A stretch of 64,000 bases of DNA. It comes from Hetaerina americana. Its lineage: Eukaryota; Arthropoda; Insecta; Odonata; Calopterygidae. The stretch spans positions 992,001 to 1,056,000 of the forward strand of contig JAKTNV010000075.1 in the NCBI GenBank assembly GCA_022747635.1. Reading direction: 5' to 3'. The first letter of the stretch is position 1. Every line of letters begins with the position of its first letter. This document shows, in pieces, positions 21,133 to 32,537 of this stretch. Made by a program: the position numbers and the translations under genes. A model generated the notes under the pieces. It ran no database searches. It was not told where the DNA came from and was given only the letters and a program-made list of their open reading frames with translations.

Positions 21133-23812
21133 TTAAGAGTAGACAGGAAAGACTCGTAGGCGAGTAATATCTTTAGGCAGTGTATAGGTATGTTTCCGAT
21201 TTATATCGTAATCCCAAATGGCCGTGAGGAGTGAATTGCCCGCTGATTTCAGGCGCGAATGGAATTTGGTTACCTGCGTGCGAATAAAGTCCGCGACGGC
21301 CGGGATATCGTGGGCGGCACGGATCTCGGCCATTCGCGTCCTGCGGCTTATGTGCAGTAAGCCCCGGATGGATTTGTTTTGAATGGTTTCCAGGTGGCGC
21401 CATGTAGTTTTACGGTTTGCGAAAATGGAGCTGGCATAAAGAAATTTGGGCCGAATGATCGCCTTGTAAAGGCGCATTCGGTCCTTGTGACTGAGTGGCG
21501 ATGTCGTCAAGGTGAGGCAAGACAGCTTGTTCCTTGCGACAATCGCCGACGTTCGGCAATGGTCCAAATGTGGTCGGAAGGTCAGTTTCTCGTCGATAAT
21601 GACGCCAAGGAAGCGGTGCGAGGAAGCTCTAGGAATCACATGTTTTTGGAGCGTTATAGGAAGGTGAGGAGTGCGTGGGCGTCGTCGGGCGAAGTGAACG
21701 TGTGTGCTTTTGTCGGCGTTTATTTTAGTTTTCCATGTAGACGTCCTTGTGCAGTTTGCGTAGGTGTGTGTTGATGCGCCGAATGTTTGCCGAGCGAAAA
21801 CGAGACGGGGCAGCTATGGCGGTGTCGTCTGCGTACATGTAGAGTGACGTGGGGCGTGGACGGTATATCATTAACGAATAAATTGAATAAGAAAGGGCTT
21901 AAAAGAGAGCCCTGCGGAACGCCGGCGGCGGCGGTCTTCACGGATGAAAGGAAATTCCCCAAACAAACCCGAAATCGGCGATTGGCGAGAAAGCTGCGAA
22001 TCAATAGAATGATAGGAGGAAAGGTTCATTTTGAAAAGGAGACCGTTGTGCCATACCCTGTCGAACGCACGGGCGATATCGAGAAATACCGCGTCCGTGG
22101 ATCGACGAAGGTTGAAACCGTGCGAAATACGTTCGCACAAGCGAAGGATTTGAAATTCCGCGGAAACGCGTGAGCGGAAACCAAGTTGCTCAGGGCGAAA
22201 AATGTGACGGTCGCGCGCGTGCGATTCTAGCAGGAACAGAAGGACCCGCTCAAAGATTTTGGACACGTTAGAGAGCAGAGTAATTGGTCGGCAATTACCC
22301 GGTATCGTGGCGTCTTTCCCTGGCTTTGGAAGGAGGATAACTTTCCCTGTTTTCCAAGGGGAAGGGAAGTGGGCGGAAAGGTAACTGATTAATTAGGTAG
22401 GAAAGGATGAGAGGGAAGATGGGGACTCGGGCTGCAAGAATAAGTTCCCGATTTGACACATTGTCAAACCCGGGCGCCTTCTTTGGCGGCAGCGAGGTTA
22501 AGATTGACTTCATTTCGTCTGCAGACGTTATCAAGGAGAGACTGGTAGGATTGGAAGGAAGATTCGCAAGGAATTTGCGGCTTTTATGGTCAGCGGGGGA
22601 AGGATCGGCGGCCATCGTACCTTCCAGGAACACCGCTTGGATCTCCGCCTTCTGGGTTGGGTCGAAAATTAATCTGTCGATTAATTTCAACGGAGGATTG
22701 ATCGGTTTTGGGGAGCGACGAAGGGACTTGGAAATTTTCCAGAGAGTTATCTTCGAAAGACAGAGAGCAAACATGACGCATCCACTCTTGAGAAGAGAAA
22801 GCAGCAATGGAGCGCCTGACGTCAGCATGGAGCCGATTGTAAAGGGACTTGTCCCAGGGCAATCGGTCCCTTTGCCATGCACGGCGAGCGGCATATCTGG
22901 CTTTTATCTTCGCAAGAATGTGAGGAGGAAGGGCACGGCTTTTTCTCCCAGATTTGGGAGGGACTGATGACGTAATACGGCGCTTCGCTTCCGCAAAGGC
23001 TTCCGAAACGGCCTCGGCACGGCGGTCTAGGTCCTCGGGGGAGGGGGACGAGAGAGGAGAAATCGGCGCCAGGACGTCTGCGAGGGCATCTGGAAAGCGG
23101 TTCCAGGAAAAGGACTGGGTCGGGGGAGGTTGCGCACGTGGCGAAGAGAGAGGGAGATGGAAAAGGACGGGAAGATGGTCCGAAGTGAAGCCGTGAACCA
23201 CGGAAGGAGGAGAGATAAATGGAAGATAAAGGGAGAGACCGAAGTCCATGATGCTGACGGAGGAAGGGGATCGGGAAATATGCGTTGGCTCGGAAGGGGC
23301 CAATATGGACGCTGACTGGGATTCAAGAAACGACTGCAGAATTCTCCCGTCGTAATTTTGTTTAGAACAGTTCCACTGGAAACTGCGTGCGTTCCAATCG
23401 CCGATGAATAAGCCCGATTTTCTTGGGGATATCAGGCGCGTGAGGTCGACTTTATTCAATTTATTCGGTCTACCGCATAGTTGGTAAATGGAGAATATGT
23501 TTACAGTACCGTGCGTTGTATGTACTTCGATTCCTAGAGCTTCCATGCTGGAGAGAATGGGAACAATAAGAAGGGAATGAGGAATATCACGCTTAACAAG
23601 GATTGCAACTCTTCCGCCGGGTTTGTTTCTGTCAAGACGGTGTAATACTCCGGAGAGTAAAATGAGATGTGTGGCTTCAGAAAGGTTTCCTGAAGAAGCA
23701 GTATGTCGATGTGGTGTAACGCGGCATAGTTTAAAAGTTCGTGTTTTTTTGTTTAGCAGGCTATTGCATTCCAGGATTGGAGTTTTAGTGAACGACGCAA
23801 CGGTGTACACGG
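21133..23812 (-). pseudogene. Family A ORF2: endonuclease and reverse transcriptase, frameshifted
   Basis: Endonuclease (23810-22900): RLDRNKPGGRVAILVKRDIP, GLFIGDWNARSFQWNC (GDxN intact) and TSDHLPVLFHLPL. Linker: RALPPHILAKIKARYAARRA. Reverse transcriptase: KKAPGFDNVSNREL (22480), PEQLGFRSRVSAEFQILRL, VFLDIARAFDRVWHNGLLFK (22266-21871), AGVPQGSLLSPFLFNLFVND and a YADD box whose codons survive near 21815 but sit at a frame change. C-terminus: SHRFLGVIIDEKLTFRPHLD to TLPKDITRLRVFPVYS (21639-21133). It needs about four frame corrections. In an intact copy this protein would nick chromosomal DNA and reverse transcribe the element there. The order and lengths are normal for Jockey ORF2. Confidence 0.85.
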
Positions 23813-23816
23813 GGAA

Positions 23817-25732
23817 TTAAACGTGTAGACGGAGAAGTTGCTCGAGGATGAAAATCTTTTTCGCTTCGATAGTCGGGGCCTGCTGAATGACAGACATTAT
23901 TCCGCGGAACCATTGCAGCAGGTCCGTAGTATCGAAAGGAGGGGAGGTTGCTGAAGGCCGGGGAGGGGAGGGAAGAATGGGCGCCGGGCCGGCTGGCAGC
24001 GGCGGAGGGGAAGACCGAGAAACTGGAAGCGGAGGGAACTCCGCTCTGGAGGTCATTGCACGTGCGAAGGAGCGAGAGAGGGGAGGGGGAGCGGTCGCCG
24101 AAGGAACAGCTGGCGCGATCTTTTTACGCTCCGCTTGCAACTTCTTGGCTTCTTTGTGGACCTCGCAACCGCGATAATTCGCCGGATGCGCGTTACCACA
24201 GAGGAAACATAATGCAGCCTCCTCCCTAGGCTTCGTACATTCACTGCTCAGATGTTTGCCACCGCATCCAACGCAATTAGGTTGCAAGAAACAATGGTTT
24301 TTCGTATGTCCTATACGTTGGCAACGATGGCATTGCACCAGTTCGTTAGATTTGCGGAAAATAGAAACCGCGACGCGTAAGCCCGCGAGGAATTGGATTT
24401 GAAGGAAAGCTTCCGTGTCGACGGAGCTTTCGCAAGCTATATGGCAAGTAGTAGTGGGATAACGGGCGACTTCTTTAATTTTGTGGGACCTTTCAATGTC
24501 CGACGGGCGGGTTGAAAAAATGCGGCGAGCGAAAAACACCGGGAAGCCAAGAGATTGCAAGTGCGTCGTTATTTCAGATTCCTCGATTGCCGGAAGGATG
24601 CCCTTGATCGCGAATTCCCGCCGACGATTGCACGGGAGTTGGTATGTTTCGTAAGGAACATTCAGTTCCTTAAGGATGACAGATACTTTGTTGTAATCGT
24701 CAATGGTGCTACATTTTATAACCGCGGAATTATTACTCGTGGAATGGGCGATCGGGGGAAACTGGCAAGCGCGGGCGATCATCTCTTCATCTCCGGCCAT
24801 TGTTTTGTGTCGGCGATACGGAAAGGGGGGATTTTGCCTTTATTCCCGCTCGAAGCGGACGTCGGCCGCGTAGCACTGTTACCGGATAAATTAGCGGAAT
24901 TGGACGCCATTGAATCGGAAAGTAATGAATATTTGTTAGAAATCGCCACCGGAGCGATCGGGAATGCAGGTAAAGCGCCTGTGGCCATGTGTCGCCGGCG
25001 CTTGGATGACACCACCTGGAAATTTTCCCCGGATGAAATACCTTCATTTGAAACCTCGTTTACAATGCCAAGGGATGCGCTCTGCTGACACTGGCGGTCA
25101 GGCACAGGTCGCGCATTGGGATCAAGATTTGAATGACCGGCAAGGAGGGAATCACTCACCGCATCCTGAGCGGAGCTGGTCTCCATGGGCTCGGCCGGGA
25201 CTGGTGTGGAAGCCGAGTGGCGAGCATCAGGGATGGAAGTAGTGCTGACTCCTGCTGAAGGTGAGGATGTCGCGTGGAGAACGGCAGAAGGCAAGTCCTT
25301 AGGCGAAGTAGAAGGAGCAGTCGAAGGACGGAAATTGTCGAGGATTGCGTCCCTTTCGCTCACCGAAAGGGCCGCGAGCGCGTTCCGCAAGCTCTCTGTT
25401 GTCAACGGGGTAGCGTTCATGGCGAAAGACGAATTCGTATCACACGTTATAGCGGTTGTTGAAACTTTTGTTAACGCCACAGGCGATGAAGTCGTACGGC
25501 TATTGCCACGCAAACCAATGTTTATTGAGACGTCATGGGCACCGCGCGGGTGACGAAGCGGTCCAGATTCATGGTGACGCGGAGTAGAGCTTTTTATTCT
25601 CATTGTCTGTTCACCTGACACATCGGAGATGTTGCTCTCGACGATGGAAAGGGAAGGAGAGGGGGGCGGGCGAGGAAAGAGGTTGGGCGGGGCGAGCGCC
25701 AGGGCGGCTCCGGGGAGGAGGAGGGGAGGCAA
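23817..25732 (-). pseudogene. Family A ORF1: gag-like RNA-binding protein, one frameshift
   Basis: Two overlapping frames, 25732-24779 and 24800-23817, are joined by one frameshift near 24790, about 630 codons together. The N-terminal 300 residues are Ser/Pro-rich with LSVERDAILDNFRPST-like sequence, shared with E and F. IPPFRIADTKQWPEMK lies at the join. The RNA-binding region follows (SAVIKCSTIDDYNKVSVILK, REFAIKGILPAIEESEITTH). The zinc knuckles are VQCHRCQRIGHTKNHCFLQ, CVGCGGKHLSSECTK and CFLCGNAHPANYRGCEVHKE. The short helical tail ends KKIFILEQLLRLHV. The protein would coat the element RNA in the cytoplasm and nucleus. ORF2 begins within a few bases of the stop. Confidence 0.85.
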
Positions 25733-25734
25733 GC

Positions 25735-25905
25735 GACCGGCTCAGGTGGGCGGGGTCGTTGCTCGGCGGCGTCGGCCGGATCAAAGGACCCGCCGGTCGG
25801 CACGACGAACCACAAAGGCTCGTACTACCTAAATACACACAAAAACCCAAAGGAAGGAGCGCACGAAAGACACGTCCGTTCTCCTTGAAAGAGCAGTGTG
25901 TTATC
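25735..25905 (-). promoter_or_regulatory. Family A GC-rich 5'UTR
   Basis: Strongly purine-biased GC-rich sequence (GGGAAGGAGAGGGGGGCGGG on the plus strand at 25649) between the 5' end and ORF1. The 5'UTR of E at 58.38-58.6 kb has the same composition and the same 5' word ACACGTCCGT. It probably contains the internal promoter, as in other Jockey elements; no TATA box is seen. Confidence 0.45.
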
Positions 25906-25909
25906 GAGA

Positions 25910-26330
25910 AGCTTATGAGCTGGAGAGCAATTTATATATAAGCTGGCGATTTTCACAGAAGTCCTTTATGCTATACTCTACTGAATGCATGGGTGATGTC
26001 AAGGAACACAGCATCCGTGGATCAACTGAGGTTGAAGGCGTGCAAAATACGTTTGCACTATCAAAGAATTTGTTGGGTTGCGGTAATGCAAGAGCAAAAA
26101 CCAAATTGGATTGGCTCAGGATGGAACAGACCAACAGCTGAAAAATTTTACACGGGTTCAATAAAAGGGTAATTGGGCGACAATCACCCATGATTGTTGC
26201 ATCTACCCTGGCTTCAGAAGCAGAATAACTTTCCTTGTTTTCTAAGGAGACAGGAAATGGGATATAAGGTAACAATGGTTAAAGAAATCTGAAAGGAGAG
26301 GAAATTCGGGAACTGAGGCAGGTAGTTTAA
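25910..26330 (-). pseudogene. Family A reverse transcriptase fragment, copy A5
   Basis: The minus strand reads PFPVSLENKESYSASEARVD, DCRPITLLLNPCKIFQLL, SQSNLVFALALPQPNKF and NVFCTPSTSVDPRMLCSLTS. These align with PFPLENRESYPPSKARERRH, PITLLSNVSKIFERVLL, RPEQLGFRSRVSAEFQIL and the ISHGFNLRRSTDAVFLDIAR block of A1. It is a 5'- and 3'-truncated, much substituted piece. Confidence 0.65.
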
Positions 26331-26399
26331 TGTCCTGATTCTGCAGAACCATTTACATTGTGTCTGTTGGCGTAATCTGAGGGCTTTCAGGAATTTTCC

Positions 26400-28800
26400 C
26401 GGGGAAATTCAGAAGGTGCATAACTGTGTTGAAGAATATTTGCTGCGGAAGTTAAACTGGTGCCCGGGAAGAACATTAAGTTCCCTGACGTTGTCAAGAT
26501 GCTCAAAGAGAACCCACTTGAACAGCTTTCCCAGGACGTTGATCAACGAAAGTGGATGGTAATTTGCGGGCAAATATTTCCCGGCCTTCGGTATGCACAT
26601 CGTCAGCCTCCTTCCACCAGGATGGGATATACCCGATGGCGAGAGAAATATGCATCTAGGTGATTACTGCCTTCAAAATGCCATCTGGCCCAGGTGATTT
26701 TCGCGGCTTGTGCTAATTTTCCGTATAAGGTCCTCCTTAGAAATTGTTGGTGGCAGCTCGTGGTCGCGAACGTGACGGGCGTCATTGGCGGAAATACATG
26801 CAAAGACGTGAGATCTGGCTGGTCAATGTTGCCCTGTAAGGGAGGAAATACTTCCTCTACATGGACCGCTATAGCCGTGGCTTTCTCCGGCGTTTTCAGC
26901 ATCCCCGTAGAAGCATGCAGCGGAGCCTCCTCCCATGACTTAACCCGGGGGCACCTTGTTAAGCCCCACAAGGAGCCATCTTCCGGAGAGAGATTAGAAA
27001 CTTTCCTCTCCCAGCTGGTGGTCCTAAAGGCCAATATGTTATTGCAGATTTGGTGCCGGGCAGCATTAAGAAGAGTTATCCACCAGGCATCGGGAGTCTG
27101 AAACAGCTAAGCCAATTTTTCTCCCGAGTTTCCTCCCGGATGGACCTCAGAAGTGCCAGGTGGTTCCAAGTTCAAGCACAGCGTTTGGGAATTGCAGCCG
27201 CGACTGCTGGCTGCACGTTTTAAATAAATAATAATCTTAATAAAATCAACCTCGCGATCGATTTCATCAGGACAACTGATAGCCGGAGGCAGCGAGACGT
27301 TAGTCATGTCATCCGTAATCTTACGTCATAGGAGAACCCAGTCAGCTGCGGCATAGTCCCAGATTGGCCGTTTCTCAGCCTCCATCTGATGTCTCGCAAG
27401 CTGGGAGAGGACCGGCAGATGATCACTGTCCAACGGGAAAAGCACTCGCAGAGAGCTCCGTAGGCAACCTGGCGTGCACGGAGATGTCCAAGATGTCGCT
27501 TGTTCTGCACTAAGCAAAATTAGTGGGCGTAAGAGGACCGATGGCAGCAAGCCGCTCAGACAAAGTCCACTGCCGCGGGTGCAATCCCCGAGTGTTTCCA
27601 ATCTGGGTCCTTCAATAAAGTCCCCTGCCATGATTCGCAGAAACTGATCCCACGAAAATTGCTGTGAGTTTCTCTGCAAGGAACTGTGGTCGAATGTGGA
27701 CCAAAGCAAGCCAAAGGGGTCCTTTGCCTCACCACGTCTATGGTAGGGCCTTCTGTGGAAAGAAAAGGCTGCAGCAGGAACCACTGCGAGCAGGTGATCT
27801 GCGATCAATATCACTGTCCCTCTTCAGTGCGACTGGTTGCGAAAGATGCATAATCCGGGAACTGTTCACCGATCCTCTGGCCCAAGGAATGTTTCCTGCT
27901 GTAGTGGAACCTCTCATCTCTGTCAAGACAGAAATACATGGAGCTCGGGCGTCTTTCTCGCCACGGCGCCACCATTCCAGGATGCGATGACAATGTTTCG
28001 GAATCTATCAGGGAATTATCCATTGCGGGCCTGGGGAAGAGCAGGCAGCTGCCGCAGCGTTGTCGAGAGCACCTGAGGCTGCGACTGCAAGGCAGCTGAG
28101 ATGGTGGGCAGCATCCCAAGGATGCTGAGAAGGTCATTTCTGTCAGCAGCATCGACAGTGTGGTGATGGAGTCGGACGTGGTCCCCGAAAGGACCAATGG
28201 TTGGTGAGGCGCCAATGCTTGGAGACGACTATGTTTGCATAATGGAATACGAAGAGAAGCAGCCATCTGCGAGATGTTTGCAGCAGGCATCAGCAACACA
28301 GAGTAATACTCCAAGGCGCAGATGCAGTTCAGGGCGTTTTGGTGCAGGGCCGTGAGATGCGTCAACTCCTCGCCATGCATTCGTTCCCAACGAAGCCGGC
28401 TGATTAACGGCAGTGAGAGTAGAAGCAGAAGATGGAATTTTCCAGCTTTGGAATTGCCAGCCATGACGGTGGCACCTTTCCCGCGACATCCGCGGCGCTT
28501 CCACGGAGACTTGTCCTCGCGGCATTATTTTTCGGCTTTCCCCTTTTCGCCTGTAGGCATAAAAGTGGCATGGTCACGGCCACAGCTTGGGCACTTCTCA
28601 GCACCCGTCCGTGGGACACCTGCAGACTGTGGCCCTTGGACAAATGCCGGCATAGAGTAAACACCATACAAATAAGCTCCTGTTGCCGAATTAAGATCAG
28701 CAATAGCACAGCTCTGGATCTCTGTACACGTAAAGGTGCTCGGAAATGTTCCCCACGCTGCGAAGCGCCTTTACAGATGACACTTTAGCAGACCGGGCCA
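26400..28800 (-). pseudogene. Family D-like element, copy D2, eroded ORF1 and ORF2
   Basis: From 28790 downwards: a zinc-knuckle ORF1 piece (28640-28540: KCPSCGRDHATFMPTGEKGK), which resembles EKCPSCNGGHAALSPLCEKW in the chimeric C2 copy. Then endonuclease remains at 27814-27326 (QQFSWDQFLRIMAGDF, LDSDHLPVLSQLARHQM) and the linker at 27034-26603 (WERKVSNLSPEDGSLWGLTR). The reverse transcriptase start is at 26600-26409 (CIPKAGKYLPANYHPLSLIN, LPGHQFNFRSKYSSTQ), matching CIPKAGKSPRPANYRPISLL in D1. The element stops before the catalytic box. Many stops and shifts. Assignment of the ORF1 piece to the same element is inferred from position. Confidence 0.65.
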
Positions 28801-29905
28801 GACTTGACATCAAAATTTAAACCTCAGACTATGTTACCTTGATCTTTTCTTGCCGAAATAGATTCATTCCTCTCGATGTTTGGCACTTCTTCGATGGCAC
28901 CTGCAGTTTCTGAAAAGTTTTTTTTGAACTCAAGAAACTGATTTCACTTCTTTTCGGAGAACTTCCTTCTGAGCATGTTCTTTTGTTTGACGTGCCTTCT
29001 TATATTGAGCTCCACTCAGTCCCTCACGTCAATGAGTAATATTCACGAAAATCAAACAAAAACATCTTCACAAAGACAATTCAAATCTTTTCACAATTCA
29101 GAGCTTTTGAATAAATAATGCAAACCAAATCAATGTGCTGCAAAGAAAGTCCTGAAGGTGAACGAGGTGGTTTTCTCACGGCCAATGTCGCATGTGGACA
29201 TCTGCGGTTGTAAGCGCCACTTGCAGAGATCCTACGTATGTCATAGAACATTGAACACAAGTGGACAATTTCCGTACGCAACGGTGTACAAATGATCGGA
29301 GACAGGTCCAGATCAGATCGCGAAACACTCGTATGGCGGAGAAGCATCAGATGGACCCAGGGCTGCTGCTGGAGCCGAGTCCTTAGCCATAGGGACCGCC
29401 CGTGACTGACTCAGATGAGTGGTCACGGGCAGAAAGAATTGCCAGTCGATAGCGGCGCGAAAGCTTCGGCCGACATGCATTCAAGGCATCCTCCTCCCCT
29501 TCCCTTCCCTTCAAGCCCTTCAAGGCATTATCGCTCTGCAAGGTGAATGGCCGATAAACGCCTGGCCAAGGATGCAGTATCGGCGTCTCCTTGAGAACGG
29601 GCGAGAACTTTTATCCTCATTCCGAAGATTAATCCATCCTGGACCACTGGAGATCAAGGACAGGATGCACCAGGGATGAGGAAGCCGCCATGGCATGAGG
29701 AGAAGTTAGGGCCCTGTCCACTGCAGATGCAGGAATATGGCTCAGCAGGTTGAGGATATGTGTGATGCTTCATTTGCGTTGTCTCAGAGAGTGAAATTTA
29801 GATCAGGTCCAAATAAAGGCTGGTTAAGCTCACAGCCGGATGCCTTATTGCCAAATTGGTCGTCCGGCTGATTTCACACTGGCTCCTGCCGCTGTTCAGC
29901 TGTGT
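28801..29905. other. Unassigned, possibly the 3'UTR of D3
   Basis: It follows the D3 ORF2 C-terminus on the minus strand, so it may be D 3'UTR. The minus-strand frame at 29347-29081 is open for 88 codons, but I recognise nothing in it. A pyrimidine-rich tract (CCTCCTCCCCTTCCCTTCCC) lies at 29489. Confidence 0.4.
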
Positions 29906-30950
29906 TTTTCTAGGAGAAATGCACAGTCCTAAGGGACTCCACCACTTTCATACCATTTTGTAGCGAAATGGCTGACGAACAAAGTGCCCGAAAGACCCCG
30001 TCATTGTGATAGCATGAGGAAGACGCTGCACACTCCAGGGAGGGCACATTCCGCTCCCTAAGTACAGCATCCAGCGGTGGAAGGCCGGCAATCTCCCTGA
30101 GCGCCTCGTTGCCCGGAGTCCAACCAAGACGCAGTGTCGCCCACAGGTTCTTCCTATCCACAGTGCACAGCACGTTCACAGTGGCCTTGCCCATAATGCC
30201 ACACGACGCGTGTACCGCTTAAGTGAGGATCGGGCAAAGCACCGCCGTGAACAGCTGGTCTCCTTCGGAGCGAAAGACGTGGTGTGAGGATGGGCGCCAG
30301 CGGATGCTGTGATGCCGGTTGCTGGCTAGACAAGGTTCTTCATAGTAAGGTGCTTGTCGAGGAGCATGCCCAGGTTGGAAATGCAGCTCTTTTTCCGGTC
30401 CCTTTGCCATGCTCGGTTAGTGGCATTTCTGGCTTTTATCTTCGCAAGAATGTGAGGAGGGAGGGCACGATTACTTCTCCCAGATTTGGGAGGGACTGAT
30501 GACGTAGGCAACCTGGCGTGCACAGCGATGTCCAAGATTTCGCTTGTTCTGCACTAAGCAAAATTAGTGGGCGTAAGAGGACCGATGGCAGCAAGCCGTT
30601 CAGACAAAGTCCACTGCCGCAGGTGCAATCCCCGAGTGTTTCCAATCTGGGTCCTTCGCATTGAAGCCCCCTGCAATGATTCGCAGAAACTGATCCCACG
30701 GAAATTGGTGACGTTGTTTCCGAAGTCACCTTGGATGTCCGGAGAGTAGATGTTGAAGAGGAGCGGCGAGAGCAGACTTCCTTGTGGAACGCCGGCTCGT
30801 ATTCTCCTCTTCTCGGAGAGCGCGTCGCCCCAGCTGACCCGGAACGTCCTGCCATGATGCCGCGATGTCCGTCCACCAGCGAGGAAACCCGAAGCAATCA
30901 AGCTTCCACAGCAAGCCGTCATGCCACACCCAGAAATGGTGCATTGGAAG
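29906..30950 (-). pseudogene. Shuffled family D fragment with a family A insert, copy D3
   Basis: In the minus-strand direction the blocks come in the wrong order. First reverse transcriptase (30950-30715: GLLWKLDCFGFPRW, TFRVSWGDALSEKRRIRAGV, PQGSLLSPLLFNIYSPDIQG). Then endonuclease (30710-30510: RGLHLRQWTLSERLAAIGPL). Then a family A linker (30500-30400: RSNRALPPHILAKIKARNAT). Then the D C-terminal region (30395-29910: NLGMLLDKHLTMKN, LWATLRLGWTPGNEALREIA). In intact Jockey elements the endonuclease precedes the reverse transcriptase. The endonuclease block is nearly identical to 27.48-27.62 kb. No protein can be made. Confidence 0.72.
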
Positions 30951-31095
30951 CCCTGAGAAGGGCACACATAAACCGTACCGGTGAGCGTTACCCACCTTTA
31001 CCGGTCGTTTTACAAGTTATGAAATACCTTGGCAATGCGAACTAATATGACGTCAGTGTGCGTGTTGTTTGTGTGAAGAAGGAAACTTACCATCT
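30951..31095 (-). repeat. Family A 3'UTR hairpin repeat
   Basis: Matches the units at 20.7-21.0 kb: CCGTACCGGTGAGCGTTACC, CACCTTTACCGGTCGTTTTA and GACGTCAGTGTGCGTGTTGT. It is the 3' end of the family A fragment at 31.5-31.85 kb. Confidence 0.75.
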
Positions 31096-31519
31096 ATTAT
31101 GTGAGGAATACATACTCACATGATATGAACATAAAAAGGTGGCAAGCCGGCAGGAAACGGCTGGAACTACTCACTAATGTATAAACTAGACGGGAGAGGG
31201 CAAGTGTACATGGGGATGACCTAATTCTAAAAGTTATACTTATGAACAATTATATGAGTATACGGCTGGGAGTATTTACAGAAGGGGGAGCGCTCGAGTA
31301 TATGTCCGACAGGTGGACAGGGCGGGACTAAGCGACCGATAAGCGATCGCTTAGAAACAAAAACTAGATAAACTGAAATATTACCTCTATTGGTGAAATA
31401 TAAACAAAAGAGGGAGACAGCACCCGGCGAAGCGGAGATTTAATTACACTCGATACTATAGTCTATAATATACTCTAACATAGGACGATAAATGTAAAGG
31501 TTACGACTAAGAAGAAGGC
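31096..31519. other. Family A 3'UTR, no gene
   Basis: AT-rich sequence between the ORF2 end at about 31520 and the hairpin unit at 30951-31095. It contains a near-palindromic GACCGATAAGCGATCGCTTA at 31335. Nothing else seen. Confidence 0.5.
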
Positions 31520-31850
31520 AAAAAGCAGACATAGGAAAGACTCATAGGCGAGTAGTATCCTTAGGCAGTGTATATGTATGGCGCTTGTCAACATTAAAAT
31601 CCCACAATGACGTCAGAAGGGGATTACCAGCGGTGGTCAGCGACGCATGAAAGGACTTCACTTGGCGTCTCATGAAGTCCGCAATGGACGGAAGGCGATG
31701 TGCCGCGCGCACATCCGCCATCCGGGTTAGAAGGCTTACATTAAGCAGGCCCCGAATGCCTTATTTTGTATGGTTTCTAGGCGGGTCGAAATCGTCCTAC
31801 GACACGCGAAAATTTGGCAGCCGTAAAAACGACCCCTCAGTCTGATGCGG
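31520..31850 (-). pseudogene. Family A ORF2 C-terminal fragment
   Basis: The plus strand AGGAAAGACTCATAGGCGAG and TCCTTAGGCAGTGTATATGT matches the family A ORF2 end at 21150-21190. The minus strand reads the VADFIRTQV, WDY(F)NVD and TLPKDTTRL segments with shifts. The 5' side breaks at about 31850, where the next 3'UTR unit starts. Confidence 0.7.
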
Positions 31851-31985
31851 CACCTAGTGCCGACAAGGGTATCCGTACCGGTGGGAGTACCCACCATTAC
31901 CGGTGGTTTTAACAGCAGACAAGGAAGTGACTTGTGAGATATTGGGACGTGTGCTTATGTTGTTTGCGAGAAGAAACTTACAGAC
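31851..31985 (-). repeat. Family A 3'UTR hairpin repeat
   Basis: The clearest hairpin of the set: CCGGTGGGAGTACCCACC followed by ATTACCGGTGG, then GACGTGTGCTTATGTTGTTT. It belongs to the A4 ORF2 that ends at 32538. Confidence 0.75.
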
Positions 31986-32537
31986 TATACTAAGAACTAT
32001 TTACAATTGACATTAGTGACAAACATAATTTAGTGAGATACAATTGATAAAGAACAGATTATTACATAATTTAATATTGATGTTTTTTTTCTTTTCTTTT
32101 TTTTTACGATTTAAACTATTTTTTTAATATAATTATTATAATTTTTTAATGCATTTTTTTATTCATATATATACATATTTTTTTCTTACGGATGTTTTTT
32201 TTCTTTTTATTAATTATGATAATTTTTTTTAATTCGTTATCATTATTTGCTATTAATTTTTAATTTTTTTGTTATAATTATTATTATTTTTGATTTTATA
32301 TATATGAACATTTTTAAATATAATTCAATGACATACAATTGTAGGTGCAACTATAGAAATGGTATACAAGAACAGCGTTGGTAATTTGTTTACATACAGA
32401 TATAGTAGAATGAACAACTGAAAAGTTAAATAATATTGAATAAATCTAACAGTGATATTACATATATATATATAAATGTGAATACATGTATATTTTTTTA
32501 ATACAAAGTAATATATAAAAAGAGAGATAGGAAAGAC
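31986..32537 (-). other. Family A4 3'UTR with A-rich (plus-strand T-rich) tract
   Basis: 32090-32300 is nearly all T with some A on the plus strand, thus A-rich in the element's sense. A (TA)n run lies near 32464. There is no coding sequence. It sits between the ORF2 stop and the hairpin unit. Confidence 0.65.

Larger units (their letters stand above)
20705..25905 (-). mobile_element. Family A Jockey-type element, copy A1, near full length
   Basis: Minus strand: GC-rich 5'UTR (25905-25735), ORF1 (25732-23817), ORF2 (23812-21133) and a 3'UTR with hairpin repeats (21132-20705). The 5' end is placed by the word ACACGTCCGTTCTC near 25880, which matches ACACGTCCGTCCTC near 58650 at the 5' end of E. 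Both ORFs carry frameshifts, so the copy is inactive but complete in layout. ORF2 has no obvious internal deletion. It is the reference for the A relics elsewhere. Confidence 0.85.

Noticed and set aside
22965..23010. Possible hammerhead ribozyme core (CTGATGA followed by GAAAC)
   Set aside because: It lies antisense within family A ORF2 coding sequence, the stems do not form, and the same bases recur at 30.49 kb as part of the coding similarity. No core was found near the Penelope-like element, where one could be expected.
25603..25941. Open frames on both strands in the GC-rich 5'UTRs of A and E (also 58.3-58.7 kb)
   Set aside because: They are Pro/Arg/Gly-rich readings of biased sequence without motifs, and reading frames are not conserved between the two elements.
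28200..28790. Possible host gene with overlapping open frames on both strands
   Set aside because: The minus strand carries a recognisable zinc-knuckle ORF1 relic (KCPSCGRDHATF) that aligns with 49.8 kb, so this is element sequence.
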